Assembly: GCA_017618015.1 (NCBI GenBank)
Contig: JAFZVC010000070.1
Span: 1-53,066 of the forward strand
Source of the DNA: Spirochaetaceae bacterium
Lineage (GTDB): Bacteria; Spirochaetota; Spirochaetia; Treponematales; Treponemataceae
Direction: 5' to 3'
DNA: 53,066 bases
The position numbers were made by a program, and so were the translations under genes. This document shows positions 1 through 8,259 of the stretch, piece by piece; position 1 is the stretch's first letter; each line of letters opens with the position of its first letter. The notes below the pieces were generated by a model. That model had not been told where the DNA came from, made no database searches, and was given only the letters and a program-made list of their open reading frames with translations.

Positions 1-1189
1 CTATTGCACTTTCCAGCGGATTCGGCATTGTATAATATGTTTTAGTGTCATATCCCCAGTTTTTACACTCGAAGCAATATGTTTCAAGACGTGAAATATT
101 CATTTCTTTGCATATTTCATCAACAACTTTCTTCGCTTTATCCTCATAATCATAGACTTCCATGCCGTCTGCTATGCTTTTCAAAAAGACTTCTTCAAGC
201 TCTGGCTCGTCCACAAATGAAAGGGCATGTTTCAAATATCCACCGAAACACCAGCCTTTTGTTCCGTCTTTTATGGGGTTCCCTTTATTGTCTTTACTGC
301 CGGGAACAACCTCTACATAAGCCCAGTTACACAACAATCCGTCTATAACTTCATATTTTCCAGTTTCCAGTATTTTAACCCGTGTGTTTTTCTGAATCGT
401 AAGCAACGGATCCGCGCTTAAGTCATCTTTTGAACGGAGCCTTAAGTTATCCGCGGCGGCGCGTATGTCTGTCTTTTCAATATCAGCCTTTGTGATTATA
501 CAATTCGGCTCATAACCGAAGATGCTCACTTTGTTTTCCGGAAATTTTGTGTCAGTTAGCTGAACTGTTGTATATGAGCCTCTTTCTAAATCAAGTCCGT
601 ACAAATTGTGGTCAATTTTGCCTGACGAAATAAGCTTAAAATCAAGTCTGTTTGCAATCAAAGGCTCATATGCACTCTCCAGAACAATATTTACTTTTTC
701 CAACTTTGATATATTCCACTTGTCTTTTGCAGAAAAATCTAAAGTCGTAGTTTTTACGGTACTGTATGCGTTAGAAAAGTATGAGAATGATTGAACATAG
801 ATATAATTCATTCCATTGTCAAGATTTATAGTATAATCGACAGTATCCTTTTTGTTGCGGTAATCTGTCGTTGATTTGCTATCAGGAAAATTGTTCCTTG
901 CTGGAAAATCATAATTTTCTGTAAGAACACGGATTTCAATAACCTTGTTGTCCGAAGAATTGAAGACGTAAGAACCTGTTTTCCCCTCGTTCAGGACTGC
1001 GTATATCGCATACTGATTAGACCAGTCGCCTTCTCCGTCGTAATATGTGGTTTCCATCTTGTACTCAATAAGATACAATCTGCTGCTGTCTTTTGGATAA
1101 AGCATTCCAAAATCGATATCAGCAACAACGTCTGCAAACGTTGCTACTGCAGTCAAAGCAAAAATAAATAACGAGATAATCTTTTTCAT
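1..1189 (-). CDS. Secreted SH3-domain protein, C-terminus cut by window edge
   Basis: The reading frame is open from an ATG at 1189 to the window edge, so the stop lies outside (about 396 codons seen). The N-terminus is a clean Sec signal peptide: MKKII, a hydrophobic core, and likely cleavage after TFA before DVVAD. Residues about 30-245 are a beta-rich region I do not recognise. Around residues 245-315 there is a bacterial SH3 (SH3b-like) segment, starting ADNLRLRS and ending GTKGWCFGGYL. This fold usually binds peptides or cell-wall material in secreted proteins, so an envelope or periplasmic role is inferred. No catalytic motif is visible. The gene downstream of its C-terminus is outside the window. 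Gene and domain are fairly sure; the function is unknown. Confidence 0.8.
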   Translation of the reverse strand, partial: MKKIISLFIFALTAVATFADVVADIDFGMLYPKDSSRLYLIEYKMETTYYDGEGDWSNQYAIYAVLNEGKTGSYVFNSSDNKVIEIRVLTENYDFPARNNFPDSKSTTDYRNKKDTVDYTINLDNGMNYIYVQSFSYFSNAYSTVKTTTLDFSAKDKWNISKLEKVNIVLESAYEPLIANRLDFKLISSGKIDHNLYGLDLERGSYTTVQLTDTKFPENKVSIFGYEPNCIITKADIEKTDIRAAADNLRLRSKDDLSADPLLTIQKNTRVKILETGKYEVIDGLLCNWAYVEVVPGSKDNKGNPIKDGTKGWCFGGYLKHALSFVDEPELEEVFLKSIADGMEVYDYEDKAKKVVDEICKEMNISRLETYCFECKNWGYDTKTYYTMPNPLESAI

Positions 1190-1226
1190 GGTTTTAATTT
1201 AACAAATTTACGCTTCGTTGTACACA

Positions 1227-2135
1227 TTAAAAAGTGTGTCCGAGCATCGTCGTATAAGAGTAAGTCTTTACTACGTTCGCGTATGATTCAATCTCTTTTA
1301 CAGCGCCTTTCGGAAGCCACGGATTAAAGTGATTAAAAACAACTTCAACGTTTTTCTGCTTGAGTATATCTTTGTTTTTAATAACGAAATCCCGCATCGG
1401 AGAGCACATTTTGAACACCCAAATCGGCGTTACCAAAATGATTTTGTCAAACCCCACAAGGTCAATGCCAAGCGGAAGCGTCTCCATTCCCCATTTGTGC
1501 ATTCCAAAACGGCCACACCACCAAAAGCCCAAAGTGCCTTCGGTTCTTTCTTTCGTCTTAAGCCCGACTATCTGTGCGGCGTTTTCATCAGCTTTTTTGT
1601 ACGCAATTGTCTTTGTGTAATTAAGCCTTGAAAAATAAATGACAAGTGTTTTTGAACCAGCTTTAGAATCCGCGACGACGTTCGGGAAATCTTTTTCATC
1701 GAATTTGAAATTTACTTGGTTAAAAGAGACAAGTGCCGCATAGCCGGTTATAAGCTGCAGAACTCCGAATACAAAATAAGTGTTGCTAAGGAAATTTGAC
1801 GGGAAGATGATGAATTGGATGATAATCCACAACATCAATGTAAAACCGAAAACGGTTCCCAAAATAAAGCCGATTTTCTTGTTCCGCAAAATCAATATAG
1901 CGGCGGTGATGTTTGAAACTCCGTTAACAAGAATCAGCATAATTCCAGGAAAAACATAGTCTTGGAAAACGACGTCAGCGAACGGCAAAACCTGAAAATA
2001 CGGAAGCAAATCCTGCATATGAAGAATGCTTCCGTCAGGTTTTATAAGCATGGCAATTCCGCCCCAAAGCGCACCCAGCCCGATAAAAAAGCACCAAAAC
2101 AGTAAAATGTTTTTAAAAATCTTTAATCTTTTCAT
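1227..2135 (-). CDS. Membrane-anchored flavodoxin-like protein
   Basis: About 302 residues. The N-terminal half has four hydrophobic segments (roughly residues 8-28, 62-82, 88-110, 118-138). The C-terminal half (from about 160) looks like a flavodoxin: it opens with TLVIYFSRLNYTKTIAY, the usual FMN-phosphate loop position, and contains ILVTPIWVFKMCSPMRDFV, matching the second FMN-binding loop of flavodoxin-like NAD(P)H reductases. A GTG six bases upstream (2141) is possible. I prefer the ATG at 2135 because GGGGTG then sits at Shine-Dalgarno distance. The likely role is a flavin-dependent electron carrier or reductase tethered to the inner membrane; substrate unknown. The fusion of four membrane helices to a flavodoxin domain is the odd point. 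It is transcribed in the same direction as its neighbours. Confidence 0.72.
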   Translation of the reverse strand: MKRLKIFKNILLFWCFFIGLGALWGGIAMLIKPDGSILHMQDLLPYFQVLPFADVVFQDYVFPGIMLILVNGVSNITAAILILRNKKIGFILGTVFGFTLMLWIIIQFIIFPSNFLSNTYFVFGVLQLITGYAALVSFNQVNFKFDEKDFPNVVADSKAGSKTLVIYFSRLNYTKTIAYKKADENAAQIVGLKTKERTEGTLGFWWCGRFGMHKWGMETLPLGIDLVGFDKIILVTPIWVFKMCSPMRDFVIKNKDILKQKNVEVVFNHFNPWLPKGAVKEIESYANVVKTYSYTTMLGHTF

Positions 2136-2201
2136 ATTCACCCCGAAGCCGCTTCCGCGGCTTTCTTAACTAAAGTATAACACATACAAAAAGCAGATTG
2201 G

Positions 2202-2756
2202 TCACTTTTTCTTGCAATTGCTCCTGTGCGCTTTGAGTTTTTTTAATGCCCACGCATAGTGACTTGAGGTGTTGCTTACAAAGAACGAGCCGAGCGGTGC
2301 GCTGCCTGTCCAGCAAAAATAATTCGCCTTAAAAAGCTCTTCGTTCGAGTAACTTTCAATCAGTTTCATAACGTCCGCGTGACTTTTCGCGAACATCTCT
2401 TTTGCGTCTTCAAGGGTCGTTTCCTGATTGCGTTTCCAGAACATCACGTTCATCGCACCGTAAGTTTTCCACGAATACTCAGGCGGTAAAATCGATATCG
2501 CTTTTTTGCTGTCCGTTACGTTCGCGTTATTCTTTGGAAATTGCATCATCAGTTTGTGCCACTCATACAAGTGAATCAGCACGTCGCGGACGTTTTTGTC
2601 GCGGCTCCAATGCGCTTCTTTTTTGCTAGGCTGCCCCGAAAAATCGAACTGAGTGTTAAGCTCCTTCTCTGTCATTCCGGCAATAAAAGTCATCAGTGTT
2701 TCATAGTTTTCTTTCGCTGCTTTGAGCAAATCTTCTTTTGTGCTTGGTCTTGGCAT
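2202..2756 (-). CDS. ClbS/DfsB family four-helix protein
   Basis: 184 residues from the ATG at 2756, chosen over an upstream in-frame start (2789) because AAAGGAG lies at proper distance and the family begins MPRPSTKEDLL. The chain resembles the ClbS/DfsB (DUF1706) family of DinB-like four-helix bundles: DVLIHLYEWHKLM in the second helix, the YSWKTYGAMN segment in the middle, and a conserved tail NTSSHYAWALKKLKAH. ClbS of the colibactin cluster is a cyclopropane hydrolase that protects DNA; most relatives have no proven function. No colibactin genes are seen here, so a specific substrate should not be assumed. It precedes the flavodoxin-like gene on the same strand with a gap of about 66 bp and may be cotranscribed. 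Confidence 0.8.
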   Translation of the reverse strand: MPRPSTKEDLLKAAKENYETLMTFIAGMTEKELNTQFDFSGQPSKKEAHWSRDKNVRDVLIHLYEWHKLMMQFPKNNANVTDSKKAISILPPEYSWKTYGAMNVMFWKRNQETTLEDAKEMFAKSHADVMKLIESYSNEELFKANYFCWTGSAPLGSFFVSNTSSHYAWALKKLKAHRSNCKKK

Positions 2757-2844
2757 ATCATTCTCCTTTAAGAACCCTTGATAATTCAATTATATCATCA
2801 GGAAAATGGCAGAGAAAGAAACAGGTTGTTGCTTTTGAGGGGGA

Positions 2845-3291
2845 TTAAACTTTCCAGTGCTTAAGGTTCGAAAGCTGGCTTTCAAAAAACTGACGCCGCT
2901 CGCTTTCACTTTGGTTTTGAGGGTTCGGTATGTGCTGCATCATAAAGTCGATAAGCGACTCTTTCGTCGTGTACAAAAACTCGCCGTCCGCATAGCACCA
3001 CTTGCAGTAGTCTTCGTTAAAGCTGTTGTCGCGCTCGCGGCTTATCATGCTGTCTTCGCTGAGCGGCATTCCACAGCACTGGCAGTAAAGCTGGCGCGGC
3101 GAACCGAGCAGCGTGTTTATGGAAACGTCAAACTCACGTGAAAGTACTTTGAGCATTTCCGGGTTTGGCTGTGTCTCGCCGTTTTCCCATCGGCTAACGG
3201 CTTGCCTTGTAACGTTCACGCGGTTCGCCATTTCTTCTTGCGTAAGGTTGTTTTTCTCGCGAAGCTTTTTAAGAATCTCTTGTACTTCCAT
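2845..3291 (-). CDS. XRE-family regulator with C-terminal zinc ribbon
   Basis: 148 residues from the ATG at 3291. A GTG at 3303 is in frame, but GAGG sits seven bases before the ATG. Residues 1-60 are a Cro/C1-type helix-turn-helix: LTQEEMANRVNVTRQAVSRW is the HTH, followed by ENGETQPNPEMLKVLSREF. Residues about 68-105 hold a zinc-ribbon-like pair of CxxC motifs (CQCCG and CKWCY). The HTH plus ribbon arrangement is a known family of small regulators. The ligand and targets are unknown; the neighbouring ClbS-like and flavodoxin-like genes on the same strand are the obvious candidates. No inducer domain is visible. Confidence 0.85.
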   Translation of the reverse strand: MEVQEILKKLREKNNLTQEEMANRVNVTRQAVSRWENGETQPNPEMLKVLSREFDVSINTLLGSPRQLYCQCCGMPLSEDSMISRERDNSFNEDYCKWCYADGEFLYTTKESLIDFMMQHIPNPQNQSESERRQFFESQLSNLKHWKV

Positions 3292-3353
3292 GTGGTGCCT
3301 CACTGTACGTTAATGACGCAATTATATCACAAATTTTCAGGAAAGGATATAAA

Positions 3354-3510
3354 GGGCGTTCCAACCGCTTCCTACGGTCGCGCTTGTCGGGCGTTCCACC
3401 ATTACGCTATCGCTCCAGCCGCTTCCCTCGTTCGTTTGCTACGCAAACTCCCTCAGTCCAGTGGCCGTCCGCAACCTTCGGTTGCTACCGTGGCTCCATG
3501 CCCTTACGCA
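3354..3510. repeat. GC-rich repeat/hairpin block at edge of AT-rich island
   Basis: This fills most of the 330-bp gap between the XRE gene and the restriction operon. GGGCGTTCCA occurs at 3354 and again at 3389, and CCGCTTCC occurs at 3365 and about 3419. Two compact perfect hairpins follow: GTTTGC-TAC-GCAAAC (3434-3448) and GCAACC-TTC-GGTTGC (3471-3485). No reading frame or tRNA T-loop is present. Composition switches from GC-rich to very AT-rich immediately after it. It looks like a dispersed intergenic repeat, but copy number cannot be judged from this window. Confidence 0.5.
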
Positions 3511-3606
3511 ATCTAGAATTTACAAATATTAAAATACTTTTGTTAAGCTCAGAACCCACCTGATTATTAACTTAAAAACACTATATCTTTTTATTCTAAA
3601 ATTTAG

Positions 3607-3612
3607 TATAAT
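3607..3612 (+). promoter_or_regulatory. Perfect -10 box eight bases before methyltransferase ATG
   Basis: TATAAT ends eight bases before the ATG at 3621. The expected -35 position (about 3584-3589) is poor. No Shine-Dalgarno sequence is seen, so a leaderless or near-leaderless transcript is possible. Confidence 0.4.
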
Positions 3613-3620
3613 TGTTGAGT

Positions 3621-4520
3621 ATGAATAAAATAATTTCTTCACCTATGAATTATATAGGCGGCAAATATAAATTGTTGCCTCAACTTTTGCCACTTTTTCC
3701 TGATAATATAGGTGTTTTTGTTGATTTGTTCTGCGGTGGTTGCAATGTAGGCATAAATGTACCTGCGAAAAAGACAATTTTCAATGATAATCTTTCCCAT
3801 CTAATAGAATTATATAGAGAGTTTGGTTCTTTAAGTAAAAAAGAGATACTCAATCATATTGACAACCGTATAAATCAGTTTAATCTTTCTCTTACAAATA
3901 AAGATGGCTATCTAGAATTAAGAAAGCTTTATAATTCAGAGAAAAATCCCTTAGATTTGTTTGTTTTGGTAGCTTACTCTTTTAATCATCAGATTAGATT
4001 TAACAATTCTCATGAATTCAATAATCCGTTCGGAAAAGAAAGAAGCTGTTTCAATGAACATATGAAAAACAATCTAATCATTTTTTTAAATGAACTCGCT
4101 TCAAAAAATGTTAGTTTTACTTCTTTGAATTTTGATGAATTCGATTTTTCAATACTTTCTTCAAATGATTTCGTGTATTGTGACCCTCCATATTTAATTA
4201 CAACAGGAACTTATAACGATGGCAAACGAGGTTTCACTGGTTGGAATGAAACCGAAGAAAAAAAACTCTTGAATATTCTTGACAACTTGAACGAAAAAAA
4301 TATTTGTTTTGCACTTTCAAATGTAATCGAACATAAGGGAAAAGAGAATTTGATTTTGAAGGACTGGATAACAAGAAACAATTATTATGTTTCGTATCTG
4401 TCAAAAAATTATTCAAATTCAAATTATCATACAATAGACCGAAATCCAAATGCGACAGTTGAAGTTTTGATTACAAATTATGAACCGAATGCATCTCAAG
4501 AAAAATTATTATTTGCATAA
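3621..4520 (+). CDS. D12-class (Dam-like) adenine-N6 DNA methyltransferase, M1
   Basis: 299 residues from the ATG at 3621; the frame opens with a TTG at 3612, which is less likely. It is a class-alpha (D12) adenine methyltransferase. Near the N-terminus is MNYIGGKYKLLP, the motif X region. The SAM-binding motif I is VDLFCGGCNVG (about residues 36-46). The catalytic motif IV is YCDPPYL. A target-recognition segment lies between the two. It should transfer methyl from SAM to adenine-N6 and protect the host from the endonuclease encoded two genes on. It is the first of four tightly spaced genes (12 bp to the next). Codons are strongly AT-biased compared with genes on either side of the island, suggesting acquisition by transfer. 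The recognition sequence cannot be read from the protein. Confidence 0.9.
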   Translation: MNKIISSPMNYIGGKYKLLPQLLPLFPDNIGVFVDLFCGGCNVGINVPAKKTIFNDNLSHLIELYREFGSLSKKEILNHIDNRINQFNLSLTNKDGYLELRKLYNSEKNPLDLFVLVAYSFNHQIRFNNSHEFNNPFGKERSCFNEHMKNNLIIFLNELASKNVSFTSLNFDEFDFSILSSNDFVYCDPPYLITTGTYNDGKRGFTGWNETEEKKLLNILDNLNEKNICFALSNVIEHKGKENLILKDWITRNNYYVSYLSKNYSNSNYHTIDRNPNATVEVLITNYEPNASQEKLLFA

Positions 4521-4532
4521 AGTGGGTTCAAA

Positions 4533-5594
4533 ATGCGATACATTGGTAATAAAGAAAATATCTTAGATAGAATTTATTTAATTCTCCAAGAGAATAAAAT
4601 TTCAGGTAAAACTTTTTTTGATTTTTTCTCTGGAACTGCAAATGTGGGTAAATTTTTTAAGGGAAAAAAATATCAGATTTTTTCTTCAGATATTTTATAT
4701 CTTTCGTATTGTCTGCAAAAAGCTTATATTGAAAATAACGAATATCCAAAATTTGATAAACTAATAGATTTAATTCCAAAAAAAGAATTTTATAATTTAT
4801 TTGAAACACCTCTTGAAACCGTTGTCAGTTATTTAAATTCATTAAACGGTTTAGAAGGCTTCATTTATAATAATTATACTCCATCTGGAACAGTAAATCT
4901 TCCACGACAGAGAATGTATTTTATTGATGAAAACGGTAAAAAAATTGATGCAATTCGACTTAAAATAGAAGAATGGAAACATAAAAACTTAATTTCAGAA
5001 AATGAATATTTTATTTTGCTTGCATGTTTGATTGAAACAATTGGATTTTATTCAAATGTTGCAGGAGTGTACGCAGCTTTTCATAAATCATGGGATCCCA
5101 GAGCTTTAAAGCCTTTAACAATGCGTACTATTCAGATTATTAATAATAATCAAAAAAATATTGTTTACAATGATGATAGCATGAATCTTCTGGATAAAAT
5201 TGATGTTGATATTCTTTATCTTGACCCACCATACAATGAACGACAATATGCTCCGAATTATCATATTTTAGAAACAATTGCAAAATATGATGAGCCTAAA
5301 TTGCGTGGAGTCACAGGTATGCGTGATTATGCTGGCCAAAAATCAAGATTTTGTAATCCCAATACAGCACTAGAAGATTTGAATACAATTGCAAAAAAAG
5401 CAAAATATAAAAATCTTGTTTTAAGTTACAATTCAGAAGGTATAATGCCATCTGAAACAATTATTAAAACTTTGAAACAATATGGTTCGGTAAAATTAGA
5501 GCAATTCGAGTATACTCGTTTCAAAAGTAACAATAATGGACTTGCAAGAACTAAAAGAACTGTATACGAACAATTATATATTTTGAAAAGATAG
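4533..5594 (+). CDS. Second D12-class adenine-N6 DNA methyltransferase, M2
   Basis: 353 residues. It begins MRYIGNKENILDRI, the standard opening of D12 adenine methyltransferases. Motif I is FDFFSGTANVGKFF (about residues 29-42) and motif IV is YLDPPYNERQY (about 230-240), the extended DPPYNxRQY form seen in FokI-type methylases. The C-terminus (YTRFKSNNNGLARTKRT) also fits that group. Two different adenine methylases side by side usually serve an asymmetric, type IIS-like target, one per strand. It starts 12 bp after M1 and ends 7 bp before the endonuclease gene, so the genes are cotranscribed. It is AT-rich like the rest of the island. Confidence 0.88.
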   Translation: MRYIGNKENILDRIYLILQENKISGKTFFDFFSGTANVGKFFKGKKYQIFSSDILYLSYCLQKAYIENNEYPKFDKLIDLIPKKEFYNLFETPLETVVSYLNSLNGLEGFIYNNYTPSGTVNLPRQRMYFIDENGKKIDAIRLKIEEWKHKNLISENEYFILLACLIETIGFYSNVAGVYAAFHKSWDPRALKPLTMRTIQIINNNQKNIVYNDDSMNLLDKIDVDILYLDPPYNERQYAPNYHILETIAKYDEPKLRGVTGMRDYAGQKSRFCNPNTALEDLNTIAKKAKYKNLVLSYNSEGIMPSETIIKTLKQYGSVKLEQFEYTRFKSNNNGLARTKRTVYEQLYILKR

Positions 5595-5601
5595 GTATAA
5601 T

Positions 5602-6987
5602 ATGAATTTTTGGATTTTGACAGAAGAAAGACCTAAAAAAGAGGTCCTAAAAATGATTTTTGAATATTTCGCAAAAGACCAGAATTGTGGATTTTTTGGT
5701 GATTCTATTCGTATTATTCCGATATTAAACAGAGATAAAACATTCTCCTTTACTTACGAAGTAATTGGCTTTAAATGTGCAAAAGTAGATAAGATCTTTA
5801 TAAAAACAGTTTCAGGAAACTCAAGTTTTACAGATTTTCTTGTTTTCTATCAAGATAATTTACCAACAGAAAAAGATACGCCCCTTTATGCTATTGAAGA
5901 AACAAAAACGGATGATAAAGAAAGTCGTAACACAGGTGTTTATCAGCGTTGTTCAAAATTCGTTTTCATTCAAAATTATTATCCAAAGACAAAATTGATA
6001 ATGCTTTATGACGTAATTGAGCAAAAAGAAAAACCAACAGAAACATATATCTTTGGAACGCGCTTGCTTATGACTTTAGGAGTTGAAATTCTAGGGAAAA
6101 AGCTTAATCCAGATATTTATAAACCTTTCACTTCAATACACGAATTGATAATTGCAAAAGCAAAAATGCGAAGAGCTCCTGCCGGAAATGTACCAATAAT
6201 CATAAATCAATTTGAAGATGATTGTATTCAAGTTTCAGGCAGACTTTTCAAATGCGGAGGTCTTTCACATGACCCGAACATTGGTGCATTAAGCATTATC
6301 TCTGCCGTTATCCGTAAACTTGGTTTCAAAGGTAAAATTGAAATCATCATGCATGGATTACAACAAAAGCATGTCGGAAAAACAAATAAATTCGTTCAGA
6401 TTGCAAATGTCCTTGGAATTGAACTAGAAGGGTTAACTCTTCCAAAAGCAACTTTACCAGAAGATTATTGGCATTATGAAACAAAAGGAGAAAAACTCGG
6501 TACAATTTTCATTCACCTTGTTGTTGAAAATTTCACAGAAAGTTATTCAATCTTTGAAAATCATGCAGGGTGTGAAAAAGGTTATTTTGTGACAAAAGAT
6601 GGACAACATCTTGCTCTTGAAAAATATGCAGACAGAGAAGCTTATAAAGCTGGCGATAAGAATCAGATTATCTTTATTCCAGATTTAGTGCTTCTTGATA
6701 TTGCAGAAACAGAAGTTATCACAATTGAAGGCAAAAAATATGAGTTCAAACAGAGTGGAATAGAAGAACTGAATAATTACGACATTTTTGATGAACGCTA
6801 TTTAAAACCATATTATCCAGAATATAAAATTATTCGTACCGTTGTACTCTATGGAAGCAATAATGAGCAAATTGCTGAAATTGAAGTAGGTTTCTTGCTT
6901 AATGAAAAAGGTAAACTTGTTCTTGGAATAAAAGCTCCAAAGCTATTTAAAAGAGCAATTTCAAATCTTCTTGATTATTGGAATTAA
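5602..6987 (+). CDS. Predicted type II restriction endonuclease, PD-(D/E)XK type
   Basis: 461 residues, lying between methyltransferases, where the cognate nuclease is expected. I do not recognise the exact family. A plausible PD-(D/E)XK centre is Asp78 (in FTDFLVF) and Glu100-x-Lys102 (in AIEETKTDD), with the right beta-strand context and about 21 residues between. It is followed by DKESRNTGVYQRCSKFVF, a segment typical of helix and strand elements after the ExK. The rest (about residues 150-460) probably holds target recognition and dimerisation. It starts 7 bp after M2; a TAGG is the only Shine-Dalgarno-like sequence. The 3' end runs to one base before the third methylase ATG. The assignment rests on context plus the candidate catalytic triad; the recognition site is unknown. 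Confidence 0.75.
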   Translation: MNFWILTEERPKKEVLKMIFEYFAKDQNCGFFGDSIRIIPILNRDKTFSFTYEVIGFKCAKVDKIFIKTVSGNSSFTDFLVFYQDNLPTEKDTPLYAIEETKTDDKESRNTGVYQRCSKFVFIQNYYPKTKLIMLYDVIEQKEKPTETYIFGTRLLMTLGVEILGKKLNPDIYKPFTSIHELIIAKAKMRRAPAGNVPIIINQFEDDCIQVSGRLFKCGGLSHDPNIGALSIISAVIRKLGFKGKIEIIMHGLQQKHVGKTNKFVQIANVLGIELEGLTLPKATLPEDYWHYETKGEKLGTIFIHLVVENFTESYSIFENHAGCEKGYFVTKDGQHLALEKYADREAYKAGDKNQIIFIPDLVLLDIAETEVITIEGKKYEFKQSGIEELNNYDIFDERYLKPYYPEYKIIRTVVLYGSNNEQIAEIEVGFLLNEKGKLVLGIKAPKLFKRAISNLLDYWN

Positions 6988-6988
6988 A

Positions 6989-8122
6989 ATGGCCGCAAAA
7001 AAGAGTTATCTTGATTTAGAGAAGATAAAATCTGAACTCCTGAAATATGGGGTCGAAGATGTTGATTCTGAAATCGAGAAAATTGAAAAACTGATAAAAT
7101 CTACTCTTAATTCTTACAAAGATAAAAATAAAATCGCTCGTGAACAGTATAAAAATGCTATCCCTTTTTTCGAAGTTTACAAATCTATAGTTAGTTTAAA
7201 TCTGCCTGGTTGGGTTCTAAAAAAAATAGATTCCGCTCGTATTTTTGGAGATTCAAAACAAATGATAATTTTTCCAGATGGTGAAAAATATCAAATCAAC
7301 AATCCCTTAAATAATCTTTCAGGTGGAGATTGGCTTAATTTTACAACATCTGTTTTTTCGACTTTTTACACAACTAATGGTAAAGATTCTTATGCACACA
7401 ACATTCGAAAAATCCACCCTTCTCCAAAACCTCCTCAGTTAATGAAAGAAATAATCGATTTTTTCACAAAAGAAAATGAAATTGTTTTTGATTATTTTAT
7501 GGGTGTCGGAGGGTCTTTGCTTGGGGCAGGACTTTGTAAGCGAAAAGCAATAGGAATTGATTTAAACGAAAAATACATTGAAGCGTACAAAAATGCTGCT
7601 AAAGAAATAGGCGTTGATATTTTTTCCACAAAATGTGGTGATTGTTTAGAAATTCTAAATGATAAAAAAGAAATGCACTCCCTTTTGAAAGATGAAAAAA
7701 TCAGTTTAGTTTTAATAGACCCGCCTTATGCAAATATGATGAGTAAAGAAAAAACTGGTGCTGATATCAATGTATATGGAAATGTCGCGACACCGTTTAC
7801 AAATGATGAAAGGGATTTCGGAAATCTTCCAATCCAAGATTTTTATAATTCATTAAAGAAATCTGTCGAATTGATTTTGCCATACATAAAGAAACATGGG
7901 CATTTAGTAATATTTATAAAAGATATGCAACCGCATAAAAAAGAAACAAATCTACTACATGCTTATATAATACAAAAATTAAATGAAATATCAAATTTAA
8001 ATTATAAAGGTCTAAAAATCTGGGCTGATAGGTCTGCAAAATTATTTCCTTACGGCTATCCTTTTTCTTTTGTTGCCAATCAAATTCATCAATACATATT
8101 GATATTTAGAAAGGAAGAATAA
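6989..8122 (+). CDS. Third DNA methyltransferase, N4/N6 (beta-type order), M3
   Basis: 377 residues from the ATG at 6989, one base after the endonuclease stop, so translation is probably coupled. Residues 1-60 are a charged helical region. The catalytic part reads HPSPKPPQLMKEIIDFF, then motif I FDYFMGVGGSLLGAGL, then GIDLNEKYIEAY (motif II), then motif IV LVLIDPPYANMM. It belongs to the N-4/N-6 methylase family (the DNA_methylase N6_N4 fold), distinct from the two D12 enzymes upstream. The usual DPFMGSGT is changed to DYFMGVGG, which keeps the glycine-rich loop. Either N4-cytosine or N6-adenine is possible from DPPY. Why the system needs three methylases is unclear. It is AT-rich and the last gene of the operon. 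Confidence 0.87.
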   Translation: MAAKKSYLDLEKIKSELLKYGVEDVDSEIEKIEKLIKSTLNSYKDKNKIAREQYKNAIPFFEVYKSIVSLNLPGWVLKKIDSARIFGDSKQMIIFPDGEKYQINNPLNNLSGGDWLNFTTSVFSTFYTTNGKDSYAHNIRKIHPSPKPPQLMKEIIDFFTKENEIVFDYFMGVGGSLLGAGLCKRKAIGIDLNEKYIEAYKNAAKEIGVDIFSTKCGDCLEILNDKKEMHSLLKDEKISLVLIDPPYANMMSKEKTGADINVYGNVATPFTNDERDFGNLPIQDFYNSLKKSVELILPYIKKHGHLVIFIKDMQPHKKETNLLHAYIIQKLNEISNLNYKGLKIWADRSAKLFPYGYPFSFVANQIHQYILIFRKEE

Positions 8123-8187
8123 TAAGCATTAGGCATTTTTTTCATATTCTTCTCAAGAATCGTATTTCATTGCTCTTGCTGATCTTT

Positions 8188-8207
8188 AATCTGGAGCTTT
8201 CCAGATT
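8188..8207. terminator. Hairpin between convergent genes
   Basis: AATCTGG and CCAGATT form a 7-bp stem with a six-base loop, flanked by TT/AA that extend it. It lies between the end of M3 (plus) and the end of the DUF2971 gene (minus), so it may serve both. The U-tract is weak. The rest of 8123-8259 is AT-rich with no gene. Confidence 0.5.
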
Positions 8208-8259
8208 TAATTGTACTGAAAAAATATCGAAATACTATCTTTTTACAAACTTTTTTTTC

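Noticed and set aside
2754..2789. Upstream start of the ClbS-like gene at 2789
   Set aside because: The ATG at 2756 has AAAGGAG at the right distance and matches the family N-terminus.
3354..3510. tRNA or small RNA gene
   Set aside because: Hairpins are present, but no T-loop (GGTTCGA type) or cloverleaf and no CCA-proximal stem could be found.
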